Below, piece by piece: positions 16,962-25,354 of a DNA stretch of 64,000 nt; within the stretch, counting starts at the first letter, position 1; each line of letters begins with the position of its first letter. A program made the translations under genes and the position numbers. Location: NCBI RefSeq assembly GCF_003367245.1, contig NZ_QRGR01000005.1:1-64000 (forward strand), read 5' to 3'. The notes under the pieces were generated by a model. That model ran no database searches, was not told the DNA's origin, and saw only the letters and a program-made list of their open reading frames with translations. The stretch comes from Pontibacter diazotrophicus (lineage in GTDB: Bacteria > Bacteroidota > Bacteroidia > Cytophagales > Hymenobacteraceae).

Positions 16962-18265
16962 GTATACTGGTTTACGTGCTGAACTTTCTGCTGTTAGGAG
17001 GGCTTGTGTGGTGGATGCAACGGCAGGAGTGGTTAGAGGAGTTGAAGCCATACTTTTACCCGGCTTTGATGCTAAAACTGGTGTGCGGAATAATGTTGGG
17101 CGTATTGTATTTTTATTATTACGGCGAGGGGGATACAACTTTTTATCATAAAAGGGCACTCTGGGCGGTTGATATCCTATATCATGATGGCTTACAGGAT
17201 TACCTAAAGTATCTCCTCGTAGACGAAGTGCCCCAGCATAGTCCGCTATCGGCTGTACAAGTGCCTTACTATAGCAGCGCCTGGAATGTGGTAAAGCTAA
17301 TAAGTGTTCCGTTGGCGTTTACTGCAGGGAGCTATTACCTCTGCTCGGTATACTTATCTCTACTTAGTTTCGCGGGGGTATGGTTTTTGGTAAATAAGCT
17401 GAGTAACTATTTCCCCGGCACGGCAAAGGCAGCGGTTATTTCTTTTTTGTTTATCCCATCAGTTGTCTTCTGGTCTTCGGGTATCATAAAAGAGAGTTTC
17501 ATAATGGGAGGAATGGGTATGTTGGTGGGGAGTTGCCTGGAACTGTTACAACCTGGCACAACGCGTGTTAAAATAAAATACATGCTTCTGGCGCTCGTGG
17601 GAGTACTGTTGATCTGGTATGTAAAGTACTTTGTAGCGATAGCCTTAGGTTTTTTTCTGCTTTCTGTATTTGTATTGAAAATTTTGAATACGGCGAAGGC
17701 TCTGGAAGGCATAAGCGTTTATTTGAAAGTAGTTGCGGCTGTGCTGCTCTTTATCGGCATTGCATTTGTGTCTTCGCGCCTGAATTATAATCTGAATTTC
17801 AGCCAGATGCCCGTAACGGTTTACAATAATTACCTGGAGTACAGGCTGATTTCAGAAGAGAAGCCCAGTATAAACTTGCCGACTCTCGAGCCAACTTATT
17901 TTAGTTTTGTTATACACGCACCTCTTGCATTCTTTAATATACTTTTGAGGCCTTTTTTGTGGGAAGTTTATAATCCGGTTACATTTGTGGCGGCTATTGA
18001 AAATACTTTTGTGCTTATTTTGCTACTTTTATTTTGTTGGGATGCCTTCAGAAATAAAATCCGATTCAGTTCTAACAATTATTTACTGCCTGCCACAGTC
18101 TGTTATATCCTGCTGATGGGCATTTTACTGGCTTACAGTATGCCTAATTTTGGTACTTTAAGTCGCTACAGAATTGTCTTTCTACCATTCCTGTTATACT
18201 TGCTTTTCCTCAGCCCCTCCACTAACAGGCTACTCTTACACTTCCGGTTCAAAAAGAAAATATGA
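16958..18265 (+). CDS. Polytopic membrane protein, function unknown
   Basis: A 435-residue protein with roughly ten hydrophobic segments, among them VYVLNFLLLGGLVWW at the start, MLLALVGVLLIW, VAIALGFFLLSVF, LILLLLFCWDAF and YLLFLSP at the end. The layout, long loops and an IKESF(I) motif after a helix, resembles wall or polysaccharide polymerase/glycosyltransferase C-type proteins, but I see no diagnostic motif. It starts with GTG overlapping the DUF2851 stop, and its own stop overlaps the next ATG (ATGA), so three genes are tightly coupled. Base composition is more A+T-rich than the DUF2851 gene. Confidence 0.75.
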   Translation: MSILVYVLNFLLLGGLVWWMQRQEWLEELKPYFYPALMLKLVCGIMLGVLYFYYYGEGDTTFYHKRALWAVDILYHDGLQDYLKYLLVDEVPQHSPLSAVQVPYYSSAWNVVKLISVPLAFTAGSYYLCSVYLSLLSFAGVWFLVNKLSNYFPGTAKAAVISFLFIPSVVFWSSGIIKESFIMGGMGMLVGSCLELLQPGTTRVKIKYMLLALVGVLLIWYVKYFVAIALGFFLLSVFVLKILNTAKALEGISVYLKVVAAVLLFIGIAFVSSRLNYNLNFSQMPVTVYNNYLEYRLISEEKPSINLPTLEPTYFSFVIHAPLAFFNILLRPFLWEVYNPVTFVAAIENTFVLILLLLFCWDAFRNKIRFSSNNYLLPATVCYILLMGILLAYSMPNFGTLSRYRIVFLPFLLYLLFLSPSTNRLLLHFRFKKKI

Positions 18266-19608
18266 AGCGGCTGCTACTGATTTTTATTTCCGTTTTGCTT
18301 TTGTTAGCTGTTGGTAAAGTAATAGGCTACTACCTGGAAAACAGGTTATACTTTCATTACATACTTGATGCCTATGTAGAAAGTAGAGAAAGTATAGTCG
18401 AAGACGGCTACACAGACAGAACTTCCTATAAAAAAGGAGATGTGCAGGATGTGTTTATAAATTCGAGGTCTGAAGCAAACTCCCAGTTAAGGCTGTATGA
18501 TATAAATGGAGTTGTTGTGGATAGTGTGCAGGCATTCGTGCAGCCGCAAACAAAAGGACCTAACCCGAGCGAAGAGGGGTATCGTTATCAACGTACTTTC
18601 AGATACAAATTGCCAGCCTTGTCGAGTGGGGTCTACCTGTGGGAAAAGAAAATCCCGTTCACCTTGAAAGGTGAACAAGCAGATGTAGTGGTGGTATACC
18701 CATCTAACACTGTAAATGCCTATAATATATCAGGAGGGAAAAGTTTATATCGTATTTTCTCAGGAAAAACGCATGTGGTGTCGTTTCAGCGACCTATGTT
18801 GCCTGCCGTTTCGTTTTTTGCCGTGGAAGGGCTTAAATGGCTACAGGCTTCACCTTACAACATCAGCTACATAAACGACCAGGATTTAGAAAATCCAGCT
18901 ATCTTAACAGGTGCCAAAGTGCTGCTTATTATCGGGCATAGCGAGTATTGGAGCCGTACTGCCCGCAGGCAAGTGGATGCTTTTATTGACAAGGGCGGCC
19001 ACTGTATGGTCCTGTCAGGCAATACCATGTGGTGGCAGGTTCGCTATGCTGAGGACGGTACAAAGTTGATATGTTATAAAGAAAAACCTGATCCTATCAC
19101 TATAGATAGCCTCAAAACAACCTACTGGAACAGTCCCATATTAAATTATCCTATCACTCCGAGTATCGGTGCAGACTTTTCCAGAGCAGGATATGGTAGA
19201 AAATTCAGGAAGAGTTTCGGTGGTTATAAAATCACACAATCAAGCTCCCCCGTGTTTGCAGGCATCAACTTAAAAGAGGGTGATGTGCTAAAAGTATCCA
19301 CTAAAGAATATGATGGAGCGCCTGTGCTTGGGGAGGAGCCTGACCTTAGGCTCGACACAGAGCAGCTTGGCTTTTACAAAGCAGAACTGTTGGGCTATGA
19401 CAGGGCTTATGATGAACAACCAGGTTATGCCACGTTCATCATCTTTCAGAAAACGCCCACCTCAGGTGTAGTCTTAAATACTGCATCTACAGACTGGTGT
19501 GGGCCACATGGTATTGGAGGCCCGGATTCAGTAGCCATAAGAAAAATTACAGATAACGTGCTAAAGGCCATGCTTTTTAACAAAAATCTCTTCTCTAAAA
19601 CACCTTAA
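18262..19608 (+). CDS. N,N-dimethylformamidase large-subunit-like membrane-anchored protein
   Basis: 448 residues with one N-terminal helix (LLLIFISVLLLLAVGKVIGYYL), then a domain like the C-terminal part of dimethylformamidase beta subunits. Supporting patterns are VVVVYPSNTVNAYN, the large GGKSLYR loop, VLLIIGHSEYWSRTARRQVDAFIDKGG and MVLSGNTMWWQVRY, a glutamine-amidotransferase-like fold with H-S-E-Y-W. It probably faces the periplasm. The substrate is unknown; a role in modifying an exported glycan or peptide is only a guess from the membrane protein it overlaps. Confidence 0.7.
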   Translation: MKRLLLIFISVLLLLAVGKVIGYYLENRLYFHYILDAYVESRESIVEDGYTDRTSYKKGDVQDVFINSRSEANSQLRLYDINGVVVDSVQAFVQPQTKGPNPSEEGYRYQRTFRYKLPALSSGVYLWEKKIPFTLKGEQADVVVVYPSNTVNAYNISGGKSLYRIFSGKTHVVSFQRPMLPAVSFFAVEGLKWLQASPYNISYINDQDLENPAILTGAKVLLIIGHSEYWSRTARRQVDAFIDKGGHCMVLSGNTMWWQVRYAEDGTKLICYKEKPDPITIDSLKTTYWNSPILNYPITPSIGADFSRAGYGRKFRKSFGGYKITQSSSPVFAGINLKEGDVLKVSTKEYDGAPVLGEEPDLRLDTEQLGFYKAELLGYDRAYDEQPGYATFIIFQKTPTSGVVLNTASTDWCGPHGIGGPDSVAIRKITDNVLKAMLFNKNLFSKTP

Positions 19609-19620
19609 AGGTATAATTCG

Positions 19621-19628
19621 TACCTTTG
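19621..19628 (+). promoter_or_regulatory. -7 box for NeuD-like gene
   Basis: TACCTTTG matches TAnnTTTG, 22 bp upstream of the ATG at 19650 and just after the stop of the previous gene, implying an independent promoter. Confidence 0.45.
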
Positions 19629-19649
19629 CGCCTTATTTAAGATGGAGCT

Positions 19650-20282
19650 ATGCAAAATCCAGTAATCATATTAGGCGCCCAGAAACTGGGTACAGCCGCT
19701 TTAGATATTTTTAACAGTAACAGTGTTATCGTATACTGCTTCCTCGACGACAGTGGTAAGCAGCAGGAGGAGGTAAACAATGTGTCGGTGATGAGCAACA
19801 CGGAAGATAACGAGTTCCTGAAGCTTATCGGCAACAAGTGCGATGTTTTTGTCGCTGTAGAAGATGCTGCTGCTCGTAAAGGCCTCATCAAAATGCTGAA
19901 AGAGGAGTACAAGGTAGTGCCGGTAAATGCCATTCACCGCTTTAGCTCCGTGTCGGAATATGCGTGGCTGGGGCACGGTAACATGATTGCCGCAGGTGCA
20001 GTGGTAAACAACAATGCCAAACTCGGAAACTACTGCGTAATTCAATCCCGGGCTGTAGTAGACACATATGCCGGAATTGGGGATTTTGCCCAGATTGGGG
20101 CTGGGGCCGTCATAAACTCTGAAGTATTAGTAGAAGAAGGTGCTTTTATCGGTTCAGGAGCTGTAGTGGTGTCTGGGGTTAAAATCGGGAAAAATGCCCG
20201 TGTAGGTGCAGGCTCTGTAGTGGTAGCCGATGTGCCGGCCAAAGCCACTGTATTCGGTAACCCGGCTGCGCCTGTAAAGTAA
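19650..20282 (+). CDS. NeuD/PglD-like hexapeptide acyltransferase
   Basis: A 210-residue protein with an N-terminal Rossmann-like nucleotide-sugar-binding domain (PVIILGAQKLGTAALDIF, YCFLDDSG) and a C-terminal left-handed beta-helix of hexapeptide repeats (YAWLGHGNMIAAGAVVNNNA, IGDFAQIGAGAVI, GAFIGSGAVVVSGVKIG), ending in VFGNPA. This is the layout of PglD/NeuD sugar O- or N-acetyltransferases. The acceptor is not evident; no sialic acid or bacillosamine genes are nearby. Confidence 0.82.
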   Translation: MQNPVIILGAQKLGTAALDIFNSNSVIVYCFLDDSGKQQEEVNNVSVMSNTEDNEFLKLIGNKCDVFVAVEDAAARKGLIKMLKEEYKVVPVNAIHRFSSVSEYAWLGHGNMIAAGAVVNNNAKLGNYCVIQSRAVVDTYAGIGDFAQIGAGAVINSEVLVEEGAFIGSGAVVVSGVKIGKNARVGAGSVVVADVPAKATVFGNPAAPVK

Positions 20283-20347
20283 ACTTTTCTGCTTACCACG
20301 GCTGTTACGATACTGATAAAAATCATTTTTAGGTTGAAAAGCTTTGT

Positions 20348-20355
20348 TAGCTTTG
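20348..20355 (+). promoter_or_regulatory. -7 box for trhO
   Basis: TAGCTTTG matches TAnnTTTG. It lies about 145 bp upstream of the trhO ATG; the leader carries A+T-rich imperfect inverted words (20362-20445). Confidence 0.35.
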
Positions 20356-20501
20356 CCGCCTGAATGGTTAAATGGCCAAACTGTTTAATTGTTAGAAAAG
20401 GATGAACAATGCAGCCATTCAATAATTTAAAGCAGCAATCAAACAATAGCTCCGGAGGAGCAAACAATGAATTTTTAACACTTAGCTGAATCTAAGCCGT
20501 T

Positions 20502-21470
20502 ATGAGCAAACCGTATAACATCCTTCTTTATTACTGCTATTCCCCGATAGCAGACCCGGAGACGTTCCGGGAGGAGCATCACCTGCTGTGCCTGGAGCTG
20601 AACATGCTCGGCCGTATTATTGTATCCAACGAGGGCCTTAACGGTACCGTGTCGGGCACAAAAGAAAGCTGCGAAAAATATATGCAGGCTTTAAAGTCTG
20701 ACCCGCGCTTCGCTAAAACCGACTTCAAGGTGGATGAGTCGGATATACATGCTTTTACGAAACTGCATGTGCGTACGAAAACTGAAATCGTGCATTCCGG
20801 AATGTTGCACATCGACCCGAATGCACGCACTGGTGTGCATCTGTCGCCGAAGGAGTTTAAAGACATGAAGGACCGGGAGGACGTGGTGGTACTGGACGTG
20901 CGCTCTGATTACGAGCACAGCGTAGGCCGCTTCAAGAATGCGGTGACGCTGGACATCGAGAACTTCCGTGAGTTTCCGGAGAAGGTAGATGAACTGAAGG
21001 AAAAGTATAAGGACAAGAAAATCCTGACCTACTGCACCGGCGGTATTAAGTGCGAGAAAGCAAGTGCCTTCCTGCTGGAGAAGGGCTTCGAGAATGTGTA
21101 CCAGCTGCATGGCGGTATTATCAAGTATGGTATAGAAGCGGGAGGAGAGGACTTTGAAGGCAAGTGCTATGTGTTCGATAACCGTGTGGCTGTTGATGTG
21201 AACAAGGTAAACCCAACGGTAGTATCAGAGTGCCACGTGTGCGGCACCAAGAGCGACCGCATGGTGAACTGTGCAAACCCGGTTTGTAACCTCCACGTGC
21301 CTATCTGTGAGAACTGTGGCTGGGAAATGGATGGCGCTTGCTCTACGGAGTGTAAAGAGCACCCTGAGAAGCGCCCTTATGACGGCACCGGTTACTATCA
21401 GAAAGCAACAAATGGCTATAATCCCTTGAAAGGATTCAACCGTCGGAAGAAAACTGACGTACAACTATAA
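20502..21470 (+). CDS. trhO: tRNA uridine(34) hydroxylase (rhodanese fold)
   Basis: Oxygen-dependent formation of 5-hydroxyuridine at position 34 of tRNA, TrhO/YceA family. The 322 residues begin with the acylphosphatase-like N-terminal domain (YNILLYYCYSPIADPE, NEGLNGTVSGT). A rhodanese domain follows with VVLDVRSDYEHSVGRF and the active-site loop TYCTGGIKCEKASAF. The C-terminal zinc-binding-like region has paired cysteines (ECHVCGTKSD, CANPVCNLHVPICENCGW). Length and order are typical. Confidence 0.92.
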   Translation: MSKPYNILLYYCYSPIADPETFREEHHLLCLELNMLGRIIVSNEGLNGTVSGTKESCEKYMQALKSDPRFAKTDFKVDESDIHAFTKLHVRTKTEIVHSGMLHIDPNARTGVHLSPKEFKDMKDREDVVVLDVRSDYEHSVGRFKNAVTLDIENFREFPEKVDELKEKYKDKKILTYCTGGIKCEKASAFLLEKGFENVYQLHGGIIKYGIEAGGEDFEGKCYVFDNRVAVDVNKVNPTVVSECHVCGTKSDRMVNCANPVCNLHVPICENCGWEMDGACSTECKEHPEKRPYDGTGYYQKATNGYNPLKGFNRRKKTDVQL

Positions 21471-21488
21471 GTATTCTCTAAAGCTAAG

Positions 21489-21530
21489 AAAGAGCGTGTG
21501 GCCCAGAAGCCCACGCTCTTTCGCTTTTTT
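21489..21530 (+). terminator. Rho-independent terminator after trhO
   Basis: Arms AAAGAGCGTG (21489-21498) and CACGCTCTTT (21512-21521) around a GC-rich loop, followed by CGCTTTTTT. Confidence 0.85.
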
Positions 21531-21531
21531 A

Positions 21532-21539
21532 TACATTTG
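21532..21539 (+). promoter_or_regulatory. -7 box for nucleoside phosphorylase
   Basis: TACATTTG matches TAnnTTTG, 73 bp upstream of the ATG at 21612 and immediately after the trhO terminator. Confidence 0.4.
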
Positions 21540-21611
21540 TCAGCATAATAATTCAGAAAAAGGAGGCAAAGCTTCTTTCTTCCTTTTTCTGAATAAACAA
21601 AAAACGTAACT

Positions 21612-22469
21612 ATGGCTGCGATTCCAGAATCAGAGTTAATCATTAACCCGGACGGTACCATCTATCACCTGAACCTTTTACCGGAACATATTTCGGACAC
21701 AATCATAACAGTTGGTGACCCCGAGCGTGTAGCCAAAGTCAGCAAGTATTTTGATGAAATAGAGGTGGCCATTGTGAAACGCGAATTTGTGACGCACACG
21801 GGCTATTACAAAGGCAAAAGGCTTACGGTTATTTCCTCAGGTATGGGCACCGACAACATTGATATCCTGATGAACGAACTGGACGCCCTGGTGAACATTG
21901 ACTTTCAGTCGCGGGAGCCGAATGAGGAGAAAATCAAGCTAAATATTATCCGCGTCGGTACTTCCGGAGCTTTGCAGGAAACGGTACCGCTGGGAAGCCA
22001 CCTGGCTTCTCACACCGCAGTCGGATTGGACACGCTGATGGAGTTTTACCCGCTGGAGCAAAGTGAAGAGGAGCTAACGCTTGTGAAGGCCCTGCAGGAG
22101 GCGCTTGGCATAGGCTTCAGACCTTATTGCGTGAATGGCTCTGAAAGCCTGATCAGGAAAGTAGCTTATGATATGATTCCCGGAAACACGCTTACCTGCC
22201 CGGGTTTTTATGCGCCGCAGGGCCGTGTGCTCCGTGGCGGGTTACGCAACCCCAATCTGCTGCAGCGTTACCACAATTTCCGGCTGAACGACTTCAAGTT
22301 CACAAACTTTGAGATGGAAACAGCTGGATATTATAGTATGGGGCGCCTTTTGGGGCACGAGGTACTATCGTTGAATGCCATGGTGGCTAATCGCATCGCA
22401 CATACTTTTGCTGCCAATGCAGAGGAGGTGATCGATGATTTAATTGTGAAAGTGCTGGAGAGGGTATAG
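21612..22469 (+). CDS. Nucleoside phosphorylase (uridine phosphorylase-like)
   Basis: Phosphorolysis of a nucleoside to base and (deoxy)ribose 1-phosphate, NP-I family. In the 285 residues, DTIITVGDPERVAKV carries the glycine and arginine that bind phosphate, VISSGMGTDNIDI follows, then IRVGTSGALQ, and FTNFEMETAGYYSMGRL binds the ribose. The pattern is nearer to uridine phosphorylase than to PNP, but substrate preference cannot be read directly. It is convergent with the small gene at 22586. Confidence 0.85.
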   Translation: MAAIPESELIINPDGTIYHLNLLPEHISDTIITVGDPERVAKVSKYFDEIEVAIVKREFVTHTGYYKGKRLTVISSGMGTDNIDILMNELDALVNIDFQSREPNEEKIKLNIIRVGTSGALQETVPLGSHLASHTAVGLDTLMEFYPLEQSEEELTLVKALQEALGIGFRPYCVNGSESLIRKVAYDMIPGNTLTCPGFYAPQGRVLRGGLRNPNLLQRYHNFRLNDFKFTNFEMETAGYYSMGRLLGHEVLSLNAMVANRIAHTFAANAEEVIDDLIVKVLERV

Positions 22470-22497
22470 TAAATAAAGCTGTAGCTCTGTCCTATAC

Positions 22498-22536
22498 ATA
22501 AGTAGCCCCGGCAATTGCGTTGCCGGGGCTACTTAT
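22498..22536. terminator. Hairpin between convergent genes (17-bp arms)
   Basis: Perfect arms 22498-22514 and 22520-22536 (ATAAGTAGCCCCGGCAA and its complement) with a 5-nt loop. There is no long T run after it, but the position between two convergent stops fits transcription termination on both strands. Confidence 0.75.
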
Positions 22537-22585
22537 GTCAAAGCTTTTCATGTTTATGAAGGTTTCTTCTGTTTCAGGAACAGCT

Positions 22586-22885
22586 CTAAAAAAACTCTAC
22601 TCCTAAAACTGAATTGATTGGAATATACCTGCCTGCTTTCAGTACCATAAATAAATCGTCTACCGCCCATACAGTAGTATCAACTCTTTTCTTCTCTCCA
22701 TCAGCAGTTTGAAAGGTGATTTCGACTTTGCCGCGGTGTATATTGCCCAGGGATGTGGCTCTGCTGATATCCCATCGGCGCTTGTTACGTGCTGCTAAAT
22801 CGGTGAGTACATCTTCCTGTGCAAAATTGAAAGCGTGTAGCTGCTCTTTCTCTACCAGAGGTATTGGGTTCGTCATTCTGTTCAT
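22586..22885 (-). CDS. Hypothetical protein
   Basis: Small soluble protein of 99 residues if started at ATG 22885 (MNRMTNPIPLVEKEQL); an ATG at 22918 would add 11 residues. No family recognised. The C-terminal half looks like a compact beta barrel of about 50 residues (GKVEITFQTADGEKKRVDTTVWAVDD) ending AGRYIPINSVLGVEFF, which suggests an SH3-like or PilZ-like small fold, without confidence. It follows the acyl-CoA reductase on the minus strand. Confidence 0.65.
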   Translation of the reverse strand: MNRMTNPIPLVEKEQLHAFNFAQEDVLTDLAARNKRRWDISRATSLGNIHRGKVEITFQTADGEKKRVDTTVWAVDDLFMVLKAGRYIPINSVLGVEFF

Positions 22886-22969
22886 ATAATAGTTTGATTG
22901 TTTGGAGTGATTAAACACTCAACTAATATATGGTTTTTATGGATAATAGTAAAGGGTAACGTGTGTTTT

Positions 22970-23980
22970 TTACAGTTTTTGTAAGAAAGCAAGTGTATCT
23001 ACGCCATCTGCATAATCCCATACCATCGGCCGCTGTGCCTCGCCAAACGGAATGCTGCCCTCCAGCCAGCCATGTGCCGACGCAACTACCTGTGTTTTAT
23101 CCTTTATTGCCTTTAGCCTCTGCCGCAGGTCAGTCAGTGAACTGAAGGTGTCGTAGAACAGCACAGAAATAGGAGAGACCAGCGCCTCGCTCTTTTGTAC
23201 CAGCATAAAGCCATTATCGAAGTGCGGCACGCGGTTTATCAGCAGAATAGATTTGTTGTAATCGTAGTTGTTCTGGTATTTGTGGTGGTCCAGCAGACTT
23301 ACCCGGTGGGCATTTGCTTCGAAAAACTTATCAAAAGTGTAACCTTCAGGTACAAAAACCTTGGAAACGTTGCGGCAGCCGAGGCCGTAGTAGCGGAACA
23401 CATCTTCTCCTAAGGCCTGCAGGTCGTCTTTCTCTTCGTGGCCTGTGAGCACGCCGATGCTGCTGCGGTTCTTGCGGATAATATGCGGGCGCTTGGCAAA
23501 ATAGTACTCAAAGTAACGGGCGGTGTTATCAGAACCGGTCGCGATGATGGCATCAGCTTCCTTCAGCATGTCTACAAACTCGAACTGGTTCGCGAAGGCG
23601 GGTTCGATGCCTACCAGCATGTTGGCGAGCCGTTTCATGAGCAGTTCGTCACCTGAGCTGAGCTTTGCCAGGAGAAAATGCCCGCTGAGCAGTACCGACA
23701 GAAAATCGTGGAAGCCCACCATTGGAATGTTGCCTGCCATCACCACGCCAACCTTTTTAGGTGTAACCTGTTTAAGGTGGTAAGGGTAAAGCCATTCACG
23801 GAGGTACTGTTCCTCCAGCATCTGTAAAATGCCGTTTAAAGCACAGGAAACATTCTCTTCGGTGAACCAGTTGTTGCGTGACATAGCTGCCTGAGCCCAC
23901 TCCTGCCGGTCTTCCGGGGATAATTTTCGCAGCTGTTTCCCAAGTTCTACGAAAGCCTCAATCCTGTTCTCTAAAGTCAT
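22970..23980 (-). CDS. Acyl-CoA reductase (LuxC-like)
   Basis: NADPH-dependent reductase of activated acyl groups in the LuxC/aldehyde dehydrogenase superfamily, 336 residues. Visible are VGVVMAGNIPMVGFHDFL, IIATGSDNTARYFEYYF, the basic RPHIIRKNRSS segment and the catalytic cysteine in YYGLGCRNVSKVFVP. No luciferase genes are present, so the product is likely an aldehyde for lipid or pigment metabolism. In Bacteroidota this gene is typically divergent from a 4Fe-4S ferredoxin, as here (24093), which suggests joint redox work or control. Confidence 0.88.
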   Translation of the reverse strand: MTLENRIEAFVELGKQLRKLSPEDRQEWAQAAMSRNNWFTEENVSCALNGILQMLEEQYLREWLYPYHLKQVTPKKVGVVMAGNIPMVGFHDFLSVLLSGHFLLAKLSSGDELLMKRLANMLVGIEPAFANQFEFVDMLKEADAIIATGSDNTARYFEYYFAKRPHIIRKNRSSIGVLTGHEEKDDLQALGEDVFRYYGLGCRNVSKVFVPEGYTFDKFFEANAHRVSLLDHHKYQNNYDYNKSILLINRVPHFDNGFMLVQKSEALVSPISVLFYDTFSSLTDLRQRLKAIKDKTQVVASAHGWLEGSIPFGEAQRPMVWDYADGVDTLAFLQKL

Positions 23981-24005
23981 GGCAAATACGTGCGTTGAAA
24001 ATTTA

Positions 24006-24037
24006 TTTGATAGGAATACTTAATGTTCCTAATTTTG
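24006..24037 (+). promoter_or_regulatory. Promoter for ferredoxin gene
   Basis: TTTG at 24006-24009 and TAATTTTG at 24030-24037 are 20 bp apart, matching both the -33 and -7 elements of Bacteroidota promoters. The -7 box is 55 bp upstream of the ferredoxin ATG. Confidence 0.6.
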
Positions 24038-24059
24038 TTGTTTAAATGATTAAGAAATA

Positions 24060-24067
24060 CAAAAGTA
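24060..24067 (-). promoter_or_regulatory. -7 box for acyl-CoA reductase
   Basis: The minus strand reads TACTTTTG, 80 bp upstream of the reductase ATG. This puts the two divergent promoters across each other: each -7 box lies inside the other's transcribed leader. Confidence 0.45.
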
Positions 24068-24068
24068 A

Positions 24069-24443
<375 letters not shown>

Positions 24444-24463
24444 AATTTAGCTGCTAAAAGCTG

Positions 24464-24493
24464 AAAAGCCTGCCTCTCCTGGCAGGCTTTTTT
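24464..24493 (+). terminator. Rho-independent terminator after ferredoxin gene
   Basis: Arms AAAGCCTGCC (24465-24474) and GGCAGGCTTT (24481-24490) with a 6-nt loop and a T run. It abuts the stop codon of the convergent lipoprotein gene. Confidence 0.85.
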
Positions 24494-24494
24494 G

Positions 24495-25106
24495 TTACCA
24501 GGTTATCGGGAATGACTCCATCACATCTTCCTTCCCGCTTTCATAAGCTACAGTTATGGTAAACGTGCGTTCCTGAGCAACGGCAGGCTTTTCTGTTAGA
24601 GCAAACATGCCTAGCTCGCTCATCATAAACTCGTTACCGCTTATACTGTTGATACGCACTATTGCCTGCCCAAGAGGGAGAGGCGCGTCAAAGTCTTCCT
24701 CAAACGCAACGACTTTCGAATTCAGCGGCTCGCCGGGCGGAACACCATTAAAAGCGGTGTTGCTGGTAACTGTAATGTCAGTTATTTTATCTTTTAGCTG
24801 CTCATAGTTATGATATTGAGGACAGCTTAGAGCAAGTGCTGATGCATATAAGGCGAAGTCGGAATTATTCTGGGCAAACTGATAATCAAAAGATAACTCC
24901 AGAAGGAGCGTGTCTTCTGTGTAAGCTTCATTTGGAGCAATGCGATAAACTTTGCCCGCTACGAGTGGCCTGCCAATATAAGTCTCGCTCACCGGAAAAA
25001 CCTGATTTAAGTGCAGTAAATAGGGACCGCTCGGATCTTCCGGACATACGCATGCTGTGGGAATGATGCCCGTTAGTACGAGCAGGAGGAAGATTGCTTT
25101 TTTCAT
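24495..25106 (-). CDS. Hypothetical lipoprotein
   Basis: 203 residues with a lipoprotein signal peptide (MKKAIFLLLVLTGIIPTAC, acylated Cys at about residue 19, then V-C-P-E-D). The mature part has no recognised domain; it is rich in beta-prone segments and has one more cysteine (LALSCPQYHNYEQL). The C-terminus resembles a short immunoglobulin-like strand pair (QERTFTITVAYESGKEDV). Probably periplasmic or outer-membrane located. It is single-gene and convergent with the ferredoxin gene. Confidence 0.75.
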   Translation of the reverse strand: MKKAIFLLLVLTGIIPTACVCPEDPSGPYLLHLNQVFPVSETYIGRPLVAGKVYRIAPNEAYTEDTLLLELSFDYQFAQNNSDFALYASALALSCPQYHNYEQLKDKITDITVTSNTAFNGVPPGEPLNSKVVAFEEDFDAPLPLGQAIVRINSISGNEFMMSELGMFALTEKPAVAQERTFTITVAYESGKEDVMESFPITW

Positions 25107-25216
25107 GATGATGAGTCAGCTTGTTTTCTGTAGGAGGATTATGTATTAAAGATAACAATAATGCGGAGATTTGAAATATCAAGAGCATAGTTAAACAGCC
25201 TAATCGGAATCTTCTG

Positions 25217-25252
25217 TGGCCTCGCAGCGTGCGCAGCTCCTGCGAGTGTCTG
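25217..25252 (+). repeat. Dispersed palindromic repeat, copy 3 (diverged)
   Basis: The 26-bp core 25221-25246 is identical to copies 1 and 2. The outer bases differ (TGGC for AGAC, TGTCTG for CGTCTG), which removes the outer pairing. It lies between two divergent genes, upstream of valS, so it is not tied to gene ends. Confidence 0.8.
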
Positions 25253-25315
25253 TGCCCATTGCGGAAACACTCAAAGGGTCTGGAAAGCGCTATGGGTTAG
25301 GTCATAAAAAATCCG

Positions 25316-25323
25316 TAATTTTG
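25316..25323 (+). promoter_or_regulatory. -7 box for valS
   Basis: TAATTTTG matches TAnnTTTG, 32 bp upstream of the valS ATG. Confidence 0.45.
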
Positions 25324-25354
25324 CCTTCCCAAATTCACAGGAAAACAGTATACG

